Shown here one piece after another: positions 45,497 through 57,180 of a stretch of 64,000 nucleotides of DNA (its first letter is position 1; each line of letters opens with the position of its first letter). The stretch comes from Metallyticus violacea (taxonomy: Eukaryota > Arthropoda > Insecta > Mantodea > Metallyticidae). The stretch lies in contig CM060834.1 of assembly GCA_030762175.1 (NCBI GenBank), positions 28,333,501 to 28,397,500 on the forward strand, given 5' to 3'. The position numbers were made by a program, and so were the translations under genes. Below the pieces are notes generated by a model, which searched no databases, was not told the origin of the DNA, and saw only the letters and a program-made list of their open reading frames with translations.

Positions 45497-46189
45497 TCCT
45501 TTATTGTATTAATTATGACTGGTTGAATGGAAGAGAAGTATTATAGCCTTAACATTGCCAGTTGAAATAAAACATTCAATTCTATTGCAACGTAAGTCGG
45601 AGACACGGGACCTATGGCGTAAACTCCTTCCCGGAGGAATTTGCACTCTGTATTTTTTCGTTGTGAAAAATTCTTCGACGTCACCCGGAGTTGAAATGCC
45701 AGTCAATACCATTGAGGCTGACCATATTAATGTCTCTTATAAATAACTCTGCATATATTAAATATTTTGTTTATAATGAGGAACTGCATGAGACTTTGAA
45801 AAATATTCACATTTGCACTGGACATGGTTGTTGAAATAAAAAGAGGAAAAATTTGAAAATAAAATATACAAATATAACTTATATGAGTTTATTAGAACTG
45901 TATAATGTATATTTGTATTTTAGAAATATAATGTTTATTAAAGTGTTCTTATAGTGATATTCTGTATTCCCTGATCTTTAGTAGGTGCAGTTTAATCTCC
46001 ACTAGCAATATTTGACTTCATTAGTGAACGTTGATTGTACCAGAATTATTGACGTAAATACGAGTGTGCTTTGATAAGTAACTTGGTTAGCAAATTAATA
46101 GAGCGCAACAGATATGCGATCATAAGTTTGCTTTCTATGTATCAATATATCATTCTGATATTATGCATTATTTAAATACATACATAAAA
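45497..46189. other. No supported gene
   Basis: The segment 45560-45720 is less AT-rich and reads like a decayed repeat, with no tRNA-like boxes or coding motif. Confidence 0.45.
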
Positions 46190-47060
46190 TGACTAAGATT
46201 GGAATTCGTGAGTTTGCGAAATTGGGTGACACATGCCCCTCCTAAGAAACTGCTCGACTTCGGATAAATGCGTTCAAGTGTGACAGAACTAGCATCGAAG
46301 AAGCACCATGCCCTGGAGCTCCAAAATCAACTGTAAGGCCAGAAATCAGCGATAAAGTCCATTATATTATTTTGACTTATACAAGAGGGAAAGTGCGCGA
46401 ACTAGCAGAGGCCACGGTCATCTCAACTGAGTGGGTTCATTTTATTCTACGCAATGCATTACACACATAAAAATACTTTGCGCAAGATGGGTGCTGCGTC
46501 TGTTCATTCCGGAGCAAAAGCAAACACGAATATTAACCGACTGTTTGGGAATGCTTAAGAAGAATCTAAGCGATTTTTGCGGCGTTTTGTGGAATAAACG
46601 TGGACGCCGGAAATGAAACAAGTCTAAGTAATGGATTGTACAAGGCGAACCGGCTCCGAAAAAGGGGATGGAAAGGCAAGAGCTTCAGTTTTATGGACGT
46701 AAAAGAAAAATCTCTTGATTGACTAGACAATTTCTGCAGAATACTACGCATCGTTTTGGAGAGACTGAACGATAAAAAATAAGGCGTCGTTTCGTCGTGA
46801 CAATGCGCCAGTGAATTCAAGCTTTAGAACAAATTGACCGGATTGGAATTACATTCGCATACACTCTAATTATTTGATCTTACTCCCTGTCCCCGAAACT
46901 CAAAACTTTCCTGGCTGGACAGAAATTTAAGCCAAATGAGGTTAAGCAGGAGGTAAACGAGTATTTTGAGGGTCTCGAAGAAACACACAAGGGATTCCTT
47001 GGAACTTAATCAATGAATTTATAAAGCTTGAGTTCATTCCATTCCATTTTTGGATTATGA
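46190..47060 (+). pseudogene. Mariner transposase remnant, same subfamily as 665-1500
   Basis: Plus strand: FKCDRTSIEEAPCPGAPKST (about 46271-46330) is the linker after the first HTH. KVRELAEATVISTEWVHFIL (about 46391-46450) is the second HTH, and CARWVLRLFIPEQKQTRILT (about 46471-46530) the motif leading to the first Asp. Then the frame decays; RRDNAPVNSS-like sequence (about 46793-46820) holds the second Asp, and DLTPCPRN-like residues near 46876 stand for the third. The first Asp motif (GDET) is not found. No clear inverted ends. Confidence 0.8.
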
Positions 47061-47119
47061 CTAACAAAGCATTAATTTTGCGCGTAAGGCGGGTTTTTAC
47101 AACAATCACCGCAAAGGGA

Positions 47120-48294
47120 TAATTTAATGTATAAGACTCTTACTGTGCATTGTTATGCAGATGATAACTTAAAGCATTCAGGCTTGTCTAGCAATCTATC
47201 TTGGGTCAATTTTAACATTAGGGCTGTAGCATTAGTGGAGGACGTTACATTGCTGACGTCATTGGGACTTCTTGTTCCAATATACGCAAGACTGTACAGA
47301 GATTCAGAGAGAATGGTATCTACTCTAGGAGATCCGGTTCTAGCCTAGAAGTACCTCTGATGGCGACGATTGCTTACAAATTCTTCGCGATCGGCACGCA
47401 GCATCGGTGGAGCCCAGGAATAATTTTCAGCATGTTAACATCAGTGAACGGATAGTTAGAAGGAGGCTGCACGAAGTGAAATTTCAGTTCAGGAAACCTG
47501 CAGAAGGACCACTGCTGACCAGAGAACACTCTACCTCTCGAATGCAGTTTGCTCGCATCCAACAAAACTGGACTATGGACGGATGAGAGCAAATTCTGTT
47601 TGAAGGCACCAGGTGGGAAGGAGAGAGTTTAGATAAGGCCAGGAAAACTTTTTGTGAATCCTGCACTTTCCCTTTTAGGAGGTTCGGTATTGGTTTGGGC
47701 AGAGATCAACATTGAAGCAAGGGTGGAACTGGTGTTCATCGAGAATAGGTCACTGACAGCTCATCGATACATCGACGAGATTCTTGCTGATCATGTCGTT
47801 CCTGCATGTGGTTGGGATGAACGTTTGGCATGGCCAGCACGCAGTCCAGACCGGAACCCGATAGAATATGCCTGGGACATACTTGGGAGCCATGCTAAGA
47901 GTCGCTCCGACTCAATGTCGGATATTTGGGCTTCAGTTCAAGCGGAATGAGAACTGATACCACAAGAGGAGATTGCAGATCTTATCCGGAGCATGCCTGA
48001 CCGAATCGCAGACGTAATTGGGCTATGGGTGGCAACACTTATTACTGATACCGTGGTTATCTTACACAAACAGAGAACCATAGAGCCATTAAAAGTGTCA
48101 ATTTCCCCCAAAAAAAATAAATAAATAAATAAAAACTATGTTTGTGTAATTTTCGACTTTATTTTAACAATTTTCTGCATTAAAATCAATAATGGGGCAG
48201 AATTTACGCTTAAAAACATTCTTTATTCGTTACTTCTTTATATAAAAATGTGTTTCAAAATTAAGTGTTTCACTTTTATGCCACTCACTACATA
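47120..48294 (+). pseudogene. Tc1-like element with transposase remnant
   Basis: Plus strand: LQILRDRHAASVEPRNNF (about 47372-47426) is the end of the HTH region; ERIVRRRLHEVKFQFRKPAE follows (about 47448-47507). DESKFCLKAP (about 47584-47613) carries the first Asp. FVNPALSLLGGSVLVWAEIN (about 47651-47710) is the beta-strand block. WPARSPDRNPIEYAWDILG (about 47832-47888) is the Tc1 signature ending with the third catalytic residue. The NARPHTA-type second-Asp motif is deleted between HVVPACG and WDERL. The final part reads EEIADLIRSMPDRIADVI. A stop at 47948 interrupts it. The right end may be the CACTCACTACA near 48284-48294; no left end was found. Confidence 0.88.
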
Positions 48295-49263
48295 CGGCTA
48301 TTAATAAGAGATGCAGTGAAAGTCGTCAATCAGTAGGAATGATCAACCATCACTAAATATTCAACTTTCACTGTAACAAAGATCTTATGTATTATTTTCC
48401 GTTCTTAACATCAAAATGTTCAGCTACATATGCCAAGTAATAAGAATTATAAGACAGACTAAAAGGGTAGAATAAAGAATATAATGAACAGTAACATAAC
48501 GGCTAACAAAGATACTATGATGTGGTCCGTTTTAGCTGTGTTTAGATAGGAAAAGGGGTAATTTGTATAATGACCTTAATGGATGTGGAGATGATGAGAT
48601 CAAAACGAGTCGGGAGACGTGCACAACTGCAGCCCTCAAGTAATTCATCTGTCCCCCTCTGTCTCTCCCTTTTGATGGAAGGATTAATATTTTTCAGATT
48701 TTCAACAAACAAAGAACAGATTATTTTAATTAGTTTTGTGTTTGTACAAGTGTACTGAAGTATGAGAGATAATCTATTTATTCTTTCTATAGATCGTTCT
48801 AGAATGTAGCATTAGTTATAAAGTATTATCTAGTTTTTTATTTTCTATATTAGTTGTGCTGTTATAAGCTCCGTATATATAGTTTATTGTGAAATATGTG
48901 TTATGTGAACTTTTAATTACTAGTCCCCCACTCTTGAGAAGAACGTCCGGAGTAATGCTTGCAATTGTTTCATTGATTCTTCACTTGAGATGGTCAAGAT
49001 GCTGAATTCTTCTATTGTACTGAAACGTACTTAAATTAGAAAAACCGTAGGATATTATCATGGAAAAGTTAGTGTGATCAACATGATGATAGAAGAAAGG
49101 AAAATATAAAATAATAATCTGGAGTTTATTCAACAAAATTCAAGCACGATGACAGTTCAAAACTGCGCTTCCAGGAGAATGGGTTTTAAAGAAGTGCACT
49201 TAAATTCAATAATTGCAACAGGTAAGGACCTTTGAACTATTCCTCCAAAACAAGACAAGTTTG
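48295..49263. other. No supported gene
   Basis: AT-rich, nothing recognised. Confidence 0.45.
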
Positions 49264-49510
49264 ATTCTGTTTATTTACGGACACACTTAACCTCTCAGAT
49301 CATCGGCGTCCCATTCAATTCAGGGAGTGAAACAGCTGACAAATTTTGCTCAGAGGTCTCTGATTTCAGGCTTGAGTTTGTTTTATGTGACCCACAGCTT
49401 TTCTTCCCTTCCGAAGGAAGCCATACTTAGAATGTTTACAACCGAAAAAAATTCACCGACCCTGAGCGGAATTGAACCCGCGATCTTGTGTTTCCGAGGC
49501 AAGTAAGGCT
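49264..49510 (-). mobile_element. tRNA-derived SINE, family S1, copy C
   Basis: Minus strand: B-box end GCGGGTTCAATTCCGCTCAG (about 49475-49456), block TTTTTTTCGGTTGTAAACAT, block GGGAAGAAAAGCTGTGGGTC, and 3' end GTGTGTCCGTAAATAAACAG. The GCGTAAAAAT block has decayed to TTGTAAACAT. Confidence 0.85.
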
Positions 49511-51429
49511 ACCTCTAGGTGAAATTATATGACAAATACACACCAAAACGAGAGAAAATAGCACTACACAATGATGTAAAAATAATATCACATCATAAAT
49601 ATTACAGTATATCATTCTCAGAAAGTATACCAATGGGGTCTTCTAGGATTTTCACCCAGAAACCCGAAAGGAAGAATTCCGTAACTATTACAATCAAATA
49701 ATTTACGGAATTGAAGGAATAAGCCAAAAGAATGTACCATGGATTCAGGCATTATGAGAAGAATTCCTAATTTATATCTCCTCAAAAGCATTCAAGAAAT
49801 ATAAAACAATATATGAAAGAAAGAAACAGTTCAACGATTTAATACATAATCCTCCAAAGCAAAGTAACACCTTCACACATTAAATAAACTTACGCAAAGG
49901 AATTGCACATTTTACCCAATTTGACTAAGGAAATTTTAAAACATTCTCCGAGATCTAAGACTTTGTTAACCCTGACTCAGGTCACTGTCTAAGCACAAAC
50001 GGTATATCGATGTAAGAACGGATGACGTCACGAACTAGAAGCGATCAATTGCACCACTGAGCAACTACCATTAATATAGAGCGATAATTCTACAAAATGA
50101 CGTCGTAAGGAAAGAAAAGGGGAAAGGGTTAAAATGACAGATGACATATCGTGACATATAACGACACATGATGATAAAATCGTGCACAAATAAGACATTA
50201 GCAACGAAGTAGAGCGCTATGGCTGCCAACTCTACGGTGTTACGTACCTGGGAACTCGATTGTTCAAGCAATTATAATTGTTTATGCTCGAAATGAGCAT
50301 TTGTGGAAACTGAAAACGAATTTTTGTACGAACTTTTATCTCATTGTGAAAGAGCTAGGAAGAAGAACCTGAAGAAAGTGGAGTGACGTTCTTTGAGTGT
50401 ACACCACTCAGTCAGAAACTGACTGCACACTACACAAAATACTGAATCTGTAACCTTGAAGTTTATGGTTTTAGAAAGTCAGAAACCACCAAAGAGTGTT
50501 TTGTCTCGTCTGTCAAATTTATGTAACTTCTTAGAAGCGCAATATACAACGAATGCTGAAGTTATTAAGCCATTTCCTTCCACAGCAACTCCCTTAAGTT
50601 TGTGTAACCCGCCTCCTTGTGCTATCACGTCAAAAGACCCCCAGCCGTATCGCTGTGCAACGCGTTTGGGACTAAAAGCAAGGAAATCAGCATATTATAC
50701 GGATGCCAAAGGCAAGGAATAAAAATGTTGGCAGAGTGCCTTGCAGTGCAGTCCTGTGACCTTAACAACCTCGCCACTGACACATGGGGCCCGAGTCCAC
50801 TAAGAATAGCAATCTTATTAAGTAGAATTTCGTTTGGTGCCTACTTTTGGGACTGCCAACGTAAAGCTGGTGTTCCCGCTGAGAGAGATGCCTATCTATA
50901 ACAGGGATGTACAAACTTCCCACTTCAAGTTTACCAAGGATGTGAAAAACGGTTTGAGTTGTTAAATTTACGAAACTGTTCAAATTTTATTTGGCAATGC
51001 TACAAGTTTTCGATATATAGCTTTAATTTTTTTTATAGATTCCATATTTATTTTTTTCTAAGGCATTAATTAATAAAAACAATTAAATACAATGCAAATA
51101 TTAACTACTGAGATGAGTAAATTTTGATCTAGTGCAATTAAGATAAATGATAGGTTTGCTTAAAATCAGAGTTAAGATTTCCATGGGTTTCATAATATTT
51201 ATTGTCTCTAACATATAAAATAACATTATATTATACTTATTTAACCTACAAATACCTTTATAGACTCGATACCTTAAGAAAAATTCCAGCAGCGTCGCTT
51301 ACAAATTTAGTTCCCCTGATACTTTCCTTCAATTTTAAATACACCAGTCATTTCATATGTATTGAACACTTTTTAACTTATACGTTTACTTTTTACAGTA
51401 TTTGTTTACAGTTCTTCAATATAGTTCCC
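49511..51429. other. No supported gene; tRNA-like decayed patches near 50000-50070 and 50740-50790
   Basis: The patches look like minus-strand tRNA-type D-arm sequence, too decayed to name. Overlapping plus-strand frames at 50456-50901 have no recognisable motif. Confidence 0.4.
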
Positions 51430-52290
51430 CCTGCTTCTCAATGACCGAGTCCCAATGTCCATTCAAAGCTCCACTTCGGCTCATCTGTCAAATGGCTGGG
51501 TATTAGCTGCAGAAATCGCTTCAAAACGTTTACCCATGAGGTTTTTCAACTTTGAGAACAAATCCAAATCTCGGCTGATATCCGAACTGTATGGCGAATG
51601 AAGCAGCACTTCCCAGGCATATTCGCCAACTTTTTTGTCTGCGTGGGGGCGAACTTTACATGGAGGATGAGCCTCGAGCAATTGAAATCTGTTTCTGCGC
51701 ATGAAGTGACACACTTTTTCCACACGGGACTCTATCTGAATCCTTCCTTAGTGATCAAAACTTCCCCTTACGCTTGTAGAAAAGTGTTGATCGTAGAGAA
51801 GATGAACCTCTCCACGAATTGGACCTTGATTCCGTCACAAAGTCTTTAATCCACATTTCATCAATAGCGATACTTCGACACAAGATAGTTTGATGTTCAA
51901 TATCTATTCGTTTCAACAAGTGTGAAATGTCCTTGCGCTTCTGCTTCTGTTCACCAGCCAAGAAATAAGGGACCCATTGCGTATAAATTTTTCTATTCTG
52001 TAAAAAATGTATCAAAAAACGGAAATTGACGTTGGATTTTAAGTTCCTCTTATGTCGCACGCTGATCTTCTTGAAAAGTATCCGCCACAAGTTTTCACAC
52101 TTCTTTCATCTGTTGCAGTCTTCGGCCTGCTTGGTCTTGGGTTATCATCTGTTCTGACACGACCAAAACAAAAATAATTAATCCGATGAAAAACTGTGCC
52201 AAGATCCACTGTGAACTCGCTTCAAACTTCAATCAAGGCACCCGACATGCCTACAGGCTCCATTTTCGGCTCTTGCCATCTATTCACAGA
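51430..52290 (-). pseudogene. Mariner transposase remnant (EEKQ/KQKRLDISHLL type)
   Basis: Minus strand: RTDDNPRPSRPKTATDERSV (about 52162-52103) is the linker after HTH1. CDIRGT and a damaged HTH2 follow. YTQWVPYFLAGEQKQKRKDI (about 51978-51919) precedes IAIDEMWIKDF (about 51866-51834), the first-Asp motif with Thr to Met. After a deletion, RVPCGKSVS (about 51732-51706) and WEVLLHSPYSSDISRDLDLF (about 51605-51546) follow, the latter holding the third-Asp motif (HPPYSPDMSPPDFDLF in the family). The second Asp sits in a damaged segment (RPHADKKVGEYA). No inverted ends identified. Confidence 0.85.
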
Positions 52291-52369
52291 TTAATCTCTG
52301 GACAAAGTGAACACACAAGCTTCTTTCTCAAGCATTATGCAGTTCGCAGTACGGTCAACTGTACAAAAT

Positions 52370-52790
52370 TAAATTGGAACTAGGTTGGGTGAATGTATCA
52401 CCAGTTCGAAATCGGCTTCATGAGCTGCATCCAAGAAATTAAAGATCTTGTGCGCCGGTGCATTGTTCTGATGAGAAAGAACGCTATTGATAGTTTTTTC
52501 TTCTGTTCTCTTGCATGCAACCACCAAGTTTGCGTAATAGTGGGTCACGATTGTGTGGCAATGTTCCAGATAATCAATCATTAAATTCCTTCAACATCCC
52601 ATAAAAAAAAAAAAAAAAAAAAAAAGAATAGCCATAATCTTGCCTGCAGCTGAATTGAGTCAATTTGCGATGTAGAGTAGGATTCTTGATGTTGCCAGTT
52701 CTTGTTCAGAAGCATAGATTCGGGATCGAAGTAGTGAAACCTACGTCTTATCAACTATAACAAAGCGATTCAGAAAATATTTGGTTAAAG
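52370..52790 (-). pseudogene. Mariner transposase fragment of another subfamily, with A23 tract inside
   Basis: Minus strand: YFDPESMLLNKNWQHQESYS (about 52735-52676), the segment after the first Asp; then IDYLEHCHTIVTHYYANLV (about 52578-52522); then HQNNAPAHKIFNFLDAAHEA (about 52470-52411), the second-Asp motif with Asp changed to Asn; then FELVIHSPNLVPI, a decayed third-Asp region. A 23-nt A run (52603-52625) lies within the coding order, so it expanded or inserted after the element died. It lies head to tail with the neighbouring mariner. Confidence 0.82.
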
Positions 52791-54629
52791 AGAGCTAAAT
52801 TGTCTCAGAGATGACCTCCCCCCGCGCTTTTGTTCATACGTTAACATTCGTGGCTAACACTACTATGGTTTGGTTCCAAATGTAAATGTATGTAATGATG
52901 TTATTTTGAAAAGTCAGTTATCTCTACTGAAATTGTTCTTATTCTTTTCCTCACATTACAAGTTACACATGTTTACATATTGTAACTTCTATTGGCGGTG
53001 TCTCGTCTGAGAAGATCCAAAATGCAGGTTGTCATTTTATTTCCGAATCAAATTAGTAAGTTAAGGGAAGAGGGAGGTGTGTTGATAGCCTATACTTGTA
53101 ATATTAAATTTACCAACTTCAATTTCCATTTTATCAAGCTAATTAAAGCTAATAAAATTAAAGTTTTACGACATACAGATGCACATTATTGAAATTTACT
53201 GATATATTTTCATTACTATACTGTGACCTTGAAGGAAAGTATACATTATTTTCATTTTTTCCCTACTTTTCTCAACATTTGGTTTAATTTTTTATTTTTT
53301 ATTTTATTTTTTATATTACCACATTTTGTCCTAGCTCTGCCATAATAAATCTACATTATCACAATAATCTCATGCATAAGTGGTAAAATTTCATCGTAAT
53401 AGCTTATGCAGATCCTTAAAAATGGGAAATTTATGCAAAAAATGTAGTTTACAAATAACTGCAGCCAAAAAAATATTTTTACAGAAAAACTAACCTCTCC
53501 AGCATTACAAAACAATAAATTTGCCATGGAAACAAACGCTGGTAATTTATGAAATACAACATTTCTTTTCCTATCATTCAAGACAAATCACAGCCTTCTA
53601 AAGCAACTAGTTCCTGAGATATACAATTTTAACTGAACAAATGCTCGCGTCAAAAAATGCAGTGATATAATTAAATGTTTATGAAAACTAATTATAACAT
53701 TGATGAGAATCATACAAAAATAGACAGAAAAGTCCAAGGATTAAAATGGAAAAAAATATAAAATATGATTTTTGACCCTTCCCCTTTCCCTTTAATACTT
53801 CCCTTAATATTAAACATCACGTGTTATGATTTCAGAAACTCACCCCCGTTATTATAACTTTGGAGTATTTTGCGGCACTATTCCACTAGAGCGACCTTCT
53901 TCCTTCAATGAGTTTGTGGGTCGTTGTCATGCAAACTTATAGAAACACTTACATTCAATATTAAGGGATGTCTCTTAAGTTCTTATAGGTTACTCGGGAG
54001 TCTTTTTATAACATCCCCATGTCGCTTAAGTTTCTGCAGTCACTGTCGTCGAAGGCCGACGACTTCTTTCTTGGAAATTCAAAAGATATTCGGCCCATCT
54101 TAAATTGCTAAATTCTTAAATTAAAGTCTCAATACACAGTTCATGGTTTAAGCCACTTTTAAATCGGATCATCGTATGGTAATGTTCTCATTTATTGCGC
54201 GACACTGAACTACTGGCACAAGTGCTCCTTACATTTGAGACTGTAAAGTTAACAGCAGACGAAAATTGTGTTGATTTACAAATAAAAATGTGAGCTACAA
54301 CATGGCATACAATTATATACTGAGTGAACAATTTATTCGGACTTTACCGCTGCTTAGTGTGAATGGATGACGTATTTGCTTGTGTTGAAGAGTATCGGTT
54401 TCGAAAGTACGATACTGCATAACCTAAGAATGGTTAAAGAACTAACATGCTCGCATTTTATAAACAGATTGACAACGTCCTTTTGTCTCTTTTTCTCTCT
54501 CAGAAGTGCACTGCTGTTCTCCACAGCCGTTTCTCAGAACTGTAGAATAATTTAAATAGAACGAACACATTTCTTTTTTCTTTATTCATTTCAAAACGAA
54601 TGCTACACAACATATTATACATCAAATGT
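52791..54629. other. No supported gene
   Basis: AT-rich, short open frames without motifs. Confidence 0.45.
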
Positions 54630-55290
54630 GTAGGAACTTCGGAATGTTATTAACCTGTATAGATAATGTTGAAAATTCTCCCTCCTGCATGAGGCATAAC
54701 ACAACACGAGTTTCATTGTGCAAAATCCTGGCATATTGTCCATTACATAAATACCATGTGTCTATGCAGACTCATACTATTGGGCTATCCAAAATCCACA
54801 TGTCATTCATGAAGCACCTTATCTATGTACCTGGTTAAAGTCTGTGTTTGGTGAGCAATATCCACAAGAGAAAAGTGACACCACTTTTTTTGACAAGATC
54901 TGGACATTACAGAGTACAGCCAGGTTTGCAACTGGATAGTGTAGAGCTGGGTCATGGATATTTTCAACAAGACGGTGCTACATGCCATGCGCCAAACCAA
55001 TCCACGGCGTTAATTGAAAGTTTCTTTGACGACCGGATAATCTCCAAGAACCTGTGGCCATCGTGATCTTCTGATTCGACAACACCGACTTCTTCCTATG
55101 GGGTTAATTAAAATGCAGATTTTACATCATGCACTCCCAGACATTGGACGATCTGAAGCACAGCATTACACAAGAGTTTAATGGTAATGACAACACAGTC
55201 CTCCAACGAGCGGCCAGTAACATGAAACGATATGTTGAGTTATGCTGGAGGGAGGACATTTTCAGCATTTTCTATAGAGGTTAATAATAA
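54630..55290 (+). pseudogene. Tc3-like transposase remnant, copy T1
   Basis: Plus strand: NPHVIHEAPYLCTWLKSVFG (about 54791-54850), the strand block after the first Asp; GYFQQDGATCHAPNQSTALI (about 54957-55016), the second-Asp motif with its Asp intact; FFDDRIISKNLWPS and a stop (about 55023-55066), leading to the third catalytic region, which is damaged (DNTDFFLWG-like in another frame, about 55076-55105). The C-terminal part includes TLDDLKHSITQEF (about 55144-55182) and REDIFSIFYRG (about 55252-55284). The copy split at 60405-62345 is the same family. Confidence 0.85.
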
Positions 55291-56404
55291 CCCAAAGATA
55301 CTCTACATTTGAGGTATAATAAATAGTGACTAGCATCAATCATTTTGAAATAAATAAAGAAAGGTGTTGGTTCTACATAAATCACTCTGTGTATCAACTT
55401 AATGAAATTAGGAGGTCATTTATTTAAAATGTCACACTGCAAATGTGTATAAATATGATATATATTTATATGTGCGCATTATTATAAACAGTTTGTTGAG
55501 GCCCAGAAAAGTTTCGTTTGTAAAGATGAGAGTGTTTTCACAGAAAACTAGTTTTCAAAATACATAACAAGGCCACAGAAAAGAAAACAGTATTCCACAT
55601 TTGAAATTTTATTTCTTTTTAGATTTGTTTTTGTCTTTATTCGCATGTCGAAAAGCCTGAGCACGCAGCATATCCCATTTGTAATAATTTTCCTAAAAAA
55701 AAAATACTGCTAAAGCAATTTAAAATAAAATACGGCTCCGCCACTGAAAGGTTTGCGTATTTCTAACACACTTAAGAAATTGGCAATAGGGGCCTTGTAT
55801 CTCGATACAAGAAGCGGAAGTGGTCGCTAGTGATGCAATGGATTATTTATTCGGGCTTATATCTGTCAAACTGTAATGCTTAGCGCATGGCAAATGCGAT
55901 CGTGTTTTGTTGCTCAGAGAAATGGAAGTAGGCCATACTATCATAAACGGCAACAATTTACGTTTCCCATATCAGCGCAAGAGGTACATAAGTGTGGCAA
56001 ATATTTTTCATCGCCTTTAATTTATTATAAACATATGCTGATCGATGTGACGCGATATCTGTGACCTAGAAAAAGCTTATTAGCGTTAAATAAAATGAGG
56101 TCGAATGTTATCGTTTCTTCATATGATCTGAGGTCTGCAGAAGACCAGCTGTTTTTACAATGTATCTAACTAATTAATTTCTTTTCTGAATGTTATCTAA
56201 GTTATAACATGCACTCGACATAATTTTCTGTTGGCCTCATGGTGACGTAATATTTCCACAATCCAGCTTGGTTTGTTCTTTTAATTTCCTTTTGTTTTCT
56301 TCGTGTTTTCTCGTTATGATATTCTACTAAACTTTTCTAAAGTGTCTCTTTGTTTTCCTTGCATGTAGTTATTTTATCACGCTTCTATTTCTCTCCATCT
56401 CCCT
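55291..56404. other. No supported gene
   Basis: AT-rich; a 62-codon plus-strand frame at 55876-56064 is not recognised. Confidence 0.45.
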
Positions 56405-56424
56405 CCCGCCCTCCCTCCCTCCCT

Positions 56425-56468
<44 letters not shown>
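56405..56468. repeat. (CCCT)n(CT)n compound microsatellite
   Basis: About seven CCCT units then about 18 CT units, ending four bases before the SINE tRNA-like head. Confidence 0.96.
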
Positions 56469-56471
<3 letters not shown>

Positions 56472-56472
<1 letters not shown>

Positions 56473-56545
56473 GTCCTGGTGGTGTAGTGGTAACCATATT
56501 TGCCTCCTAAACCTAAGATCGCGGATTCAAACCCGGCCAGGATCG
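56472..56545 (+). promoter_or_regulatory. tRNA-like head with Pol III A and B boxes of SINE copy D
   Basis: Folds as a cloverleaf of tRNA length with a 7-bp acceptor pairing including one G-T pair; no CCA and continuous with the SINE body, so not a tRNA gene. Confidence 0.8.
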
Positions 56546-56703
56546 ATGGATTTTTTTCGGGCGTAAAAATCGTAAATATGGTTTCCTTCGGAAAGGAAGT
56601 AAAGTCGTGGGTCCCGTGTCGTACATTTACGGCACGATTAAGAACCTCAAACCTGAAAGAAGAGGCCTCTAAGCAATGAAATGTTAAATAGCGTCGTAAA
56701 TAA

Positions 56704-56710
<7 letters not shown>
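56472..56710 (+). mobile_element. tRNA-derived SINE, family S1, copy D, full length
   Basis: The head 56472-56545 is a 73-74-nt tRNA-like sequence. The acceptor strand GGTCCTG pairs with CAGGATC, the D-arm/A-box region is TGGTGTAGTGGTAACCA, and the T-arm/B-box is GCGGATTCAAACCCGGC. The body has TTTTTTTCGGGCGTAAAAAT, GGAAAGGAAGTAAAGTCGTG and AACCTCAAACCTGAAAGAAG, and the 3' end is GCGTCGTAAATAAAAC. Copies A (17530), B (24595), C (49264) and a partial E (56736) share the body. The pairing acceptor stem suggests the youngest copy of the five. Boxes A and B are internal Pol III promoter elements. Confidence 0.92.
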
Positions 56711-56734
<24 letters not shown>

Positions 56735-56735
56735 T
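56711..56735. repeat. (AT)n between tail-to-tail SINEs
   Basis: About 12 AT units between the 3' end of copy D and the 3' end of copy E. Confidence 0.95.
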
Positions 56736-56760
56736 TTTTATTTACGGACGCTTTAATTTA
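56736..56760 (-). mobile_element. SINE family S1, copy E, 3' end only
   Basis: TTTTTTATTTACGGACGCTT is the reverse complement of the S1 3' end (GCGTCCGTAAATAAA). Only about 20 bp remain, tail to tail with copy D. Confidence 0.7.
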
Positions 56761-56764
56761 TTAT

Positions 56765-56813
56765 TTCTTTAATAAATAAATAATTTATTTATTAAAGAAG
56801 AAGAAAAAAGGTA

Positions 56814-56857
<44 letters not shown>

Positions 56858-56880
56858 GACCTTTTTTTCTTCTTCTTTGC
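56765..56880. repeat. Perfect 35-nt palindrome followed by a hairpin with (TA)n loop
   Basis: 56765-56799 is a perfect palindrome with a single central base and 17-nt arms starting TTCTTTAATAAATAAAT. Its right arm overlaps a second inverted repeat: AAAGAAGAAGAAAAAAGGT (56794-56812) pairs with ACCTTTTTTTCTTCTTCTTT (about 56859-56878), enclosing a (TA)n run at 56816-56855. Confidence 0.92.
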
Positions 56881-57021
56881 TTTTAGCGAATTCCGAAGGA
56901 ATGTGTATCGCGGTTGTACCCATGAAAAGATTTTTGAATTTTTATTCAAAGTAAGTAATGTTTAGGAATCAATATTAGCTGTCTCTCGCAATATCCTTAT
57001 CTCATCCACGATCGAAAGGAT

Positions 57022-57122
57022 ACGAGCGCGTGCGCGTGTGTGTGTTAGCGCTCTAGAGGCCGCAATTTTTGTTTTCTCAACGAAACAAATGAAGCTCGGC
57101 ATATAACGATCAATTAATAAAC

Positions 57123-57163
<41 letters not shown>

Positions 57164-57180
57164 TATATTCATATTAAAAA
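57022..57180 (-). repeat. R1.2 repeat family, fragment 4 (distal end)
   Basis: Minus strand contains ATTAATTGATCGTTATATGC, then TTTCGTTGAGAAAACAAAAA, TTGCGGCCTCTAGAGCGCTA and (AC)n. It matches the end at 22380-22470, including the ATTAATTGATnGTTATATGCC block. A (TA)n run at 57127-57165 interrupts its inner part. Confidence 0.8.
57127..57165. repeat. (TA)n microsatellite
   Basis: About 18 TA units inside repeat fragment 4. Confidence 0.95.

Noticed and set aside
56472..56545. Functional tRNA gene
   Set aside because: The cloverleaf is continuous with a SINE body shared by four other copies; no independent terminator follows.
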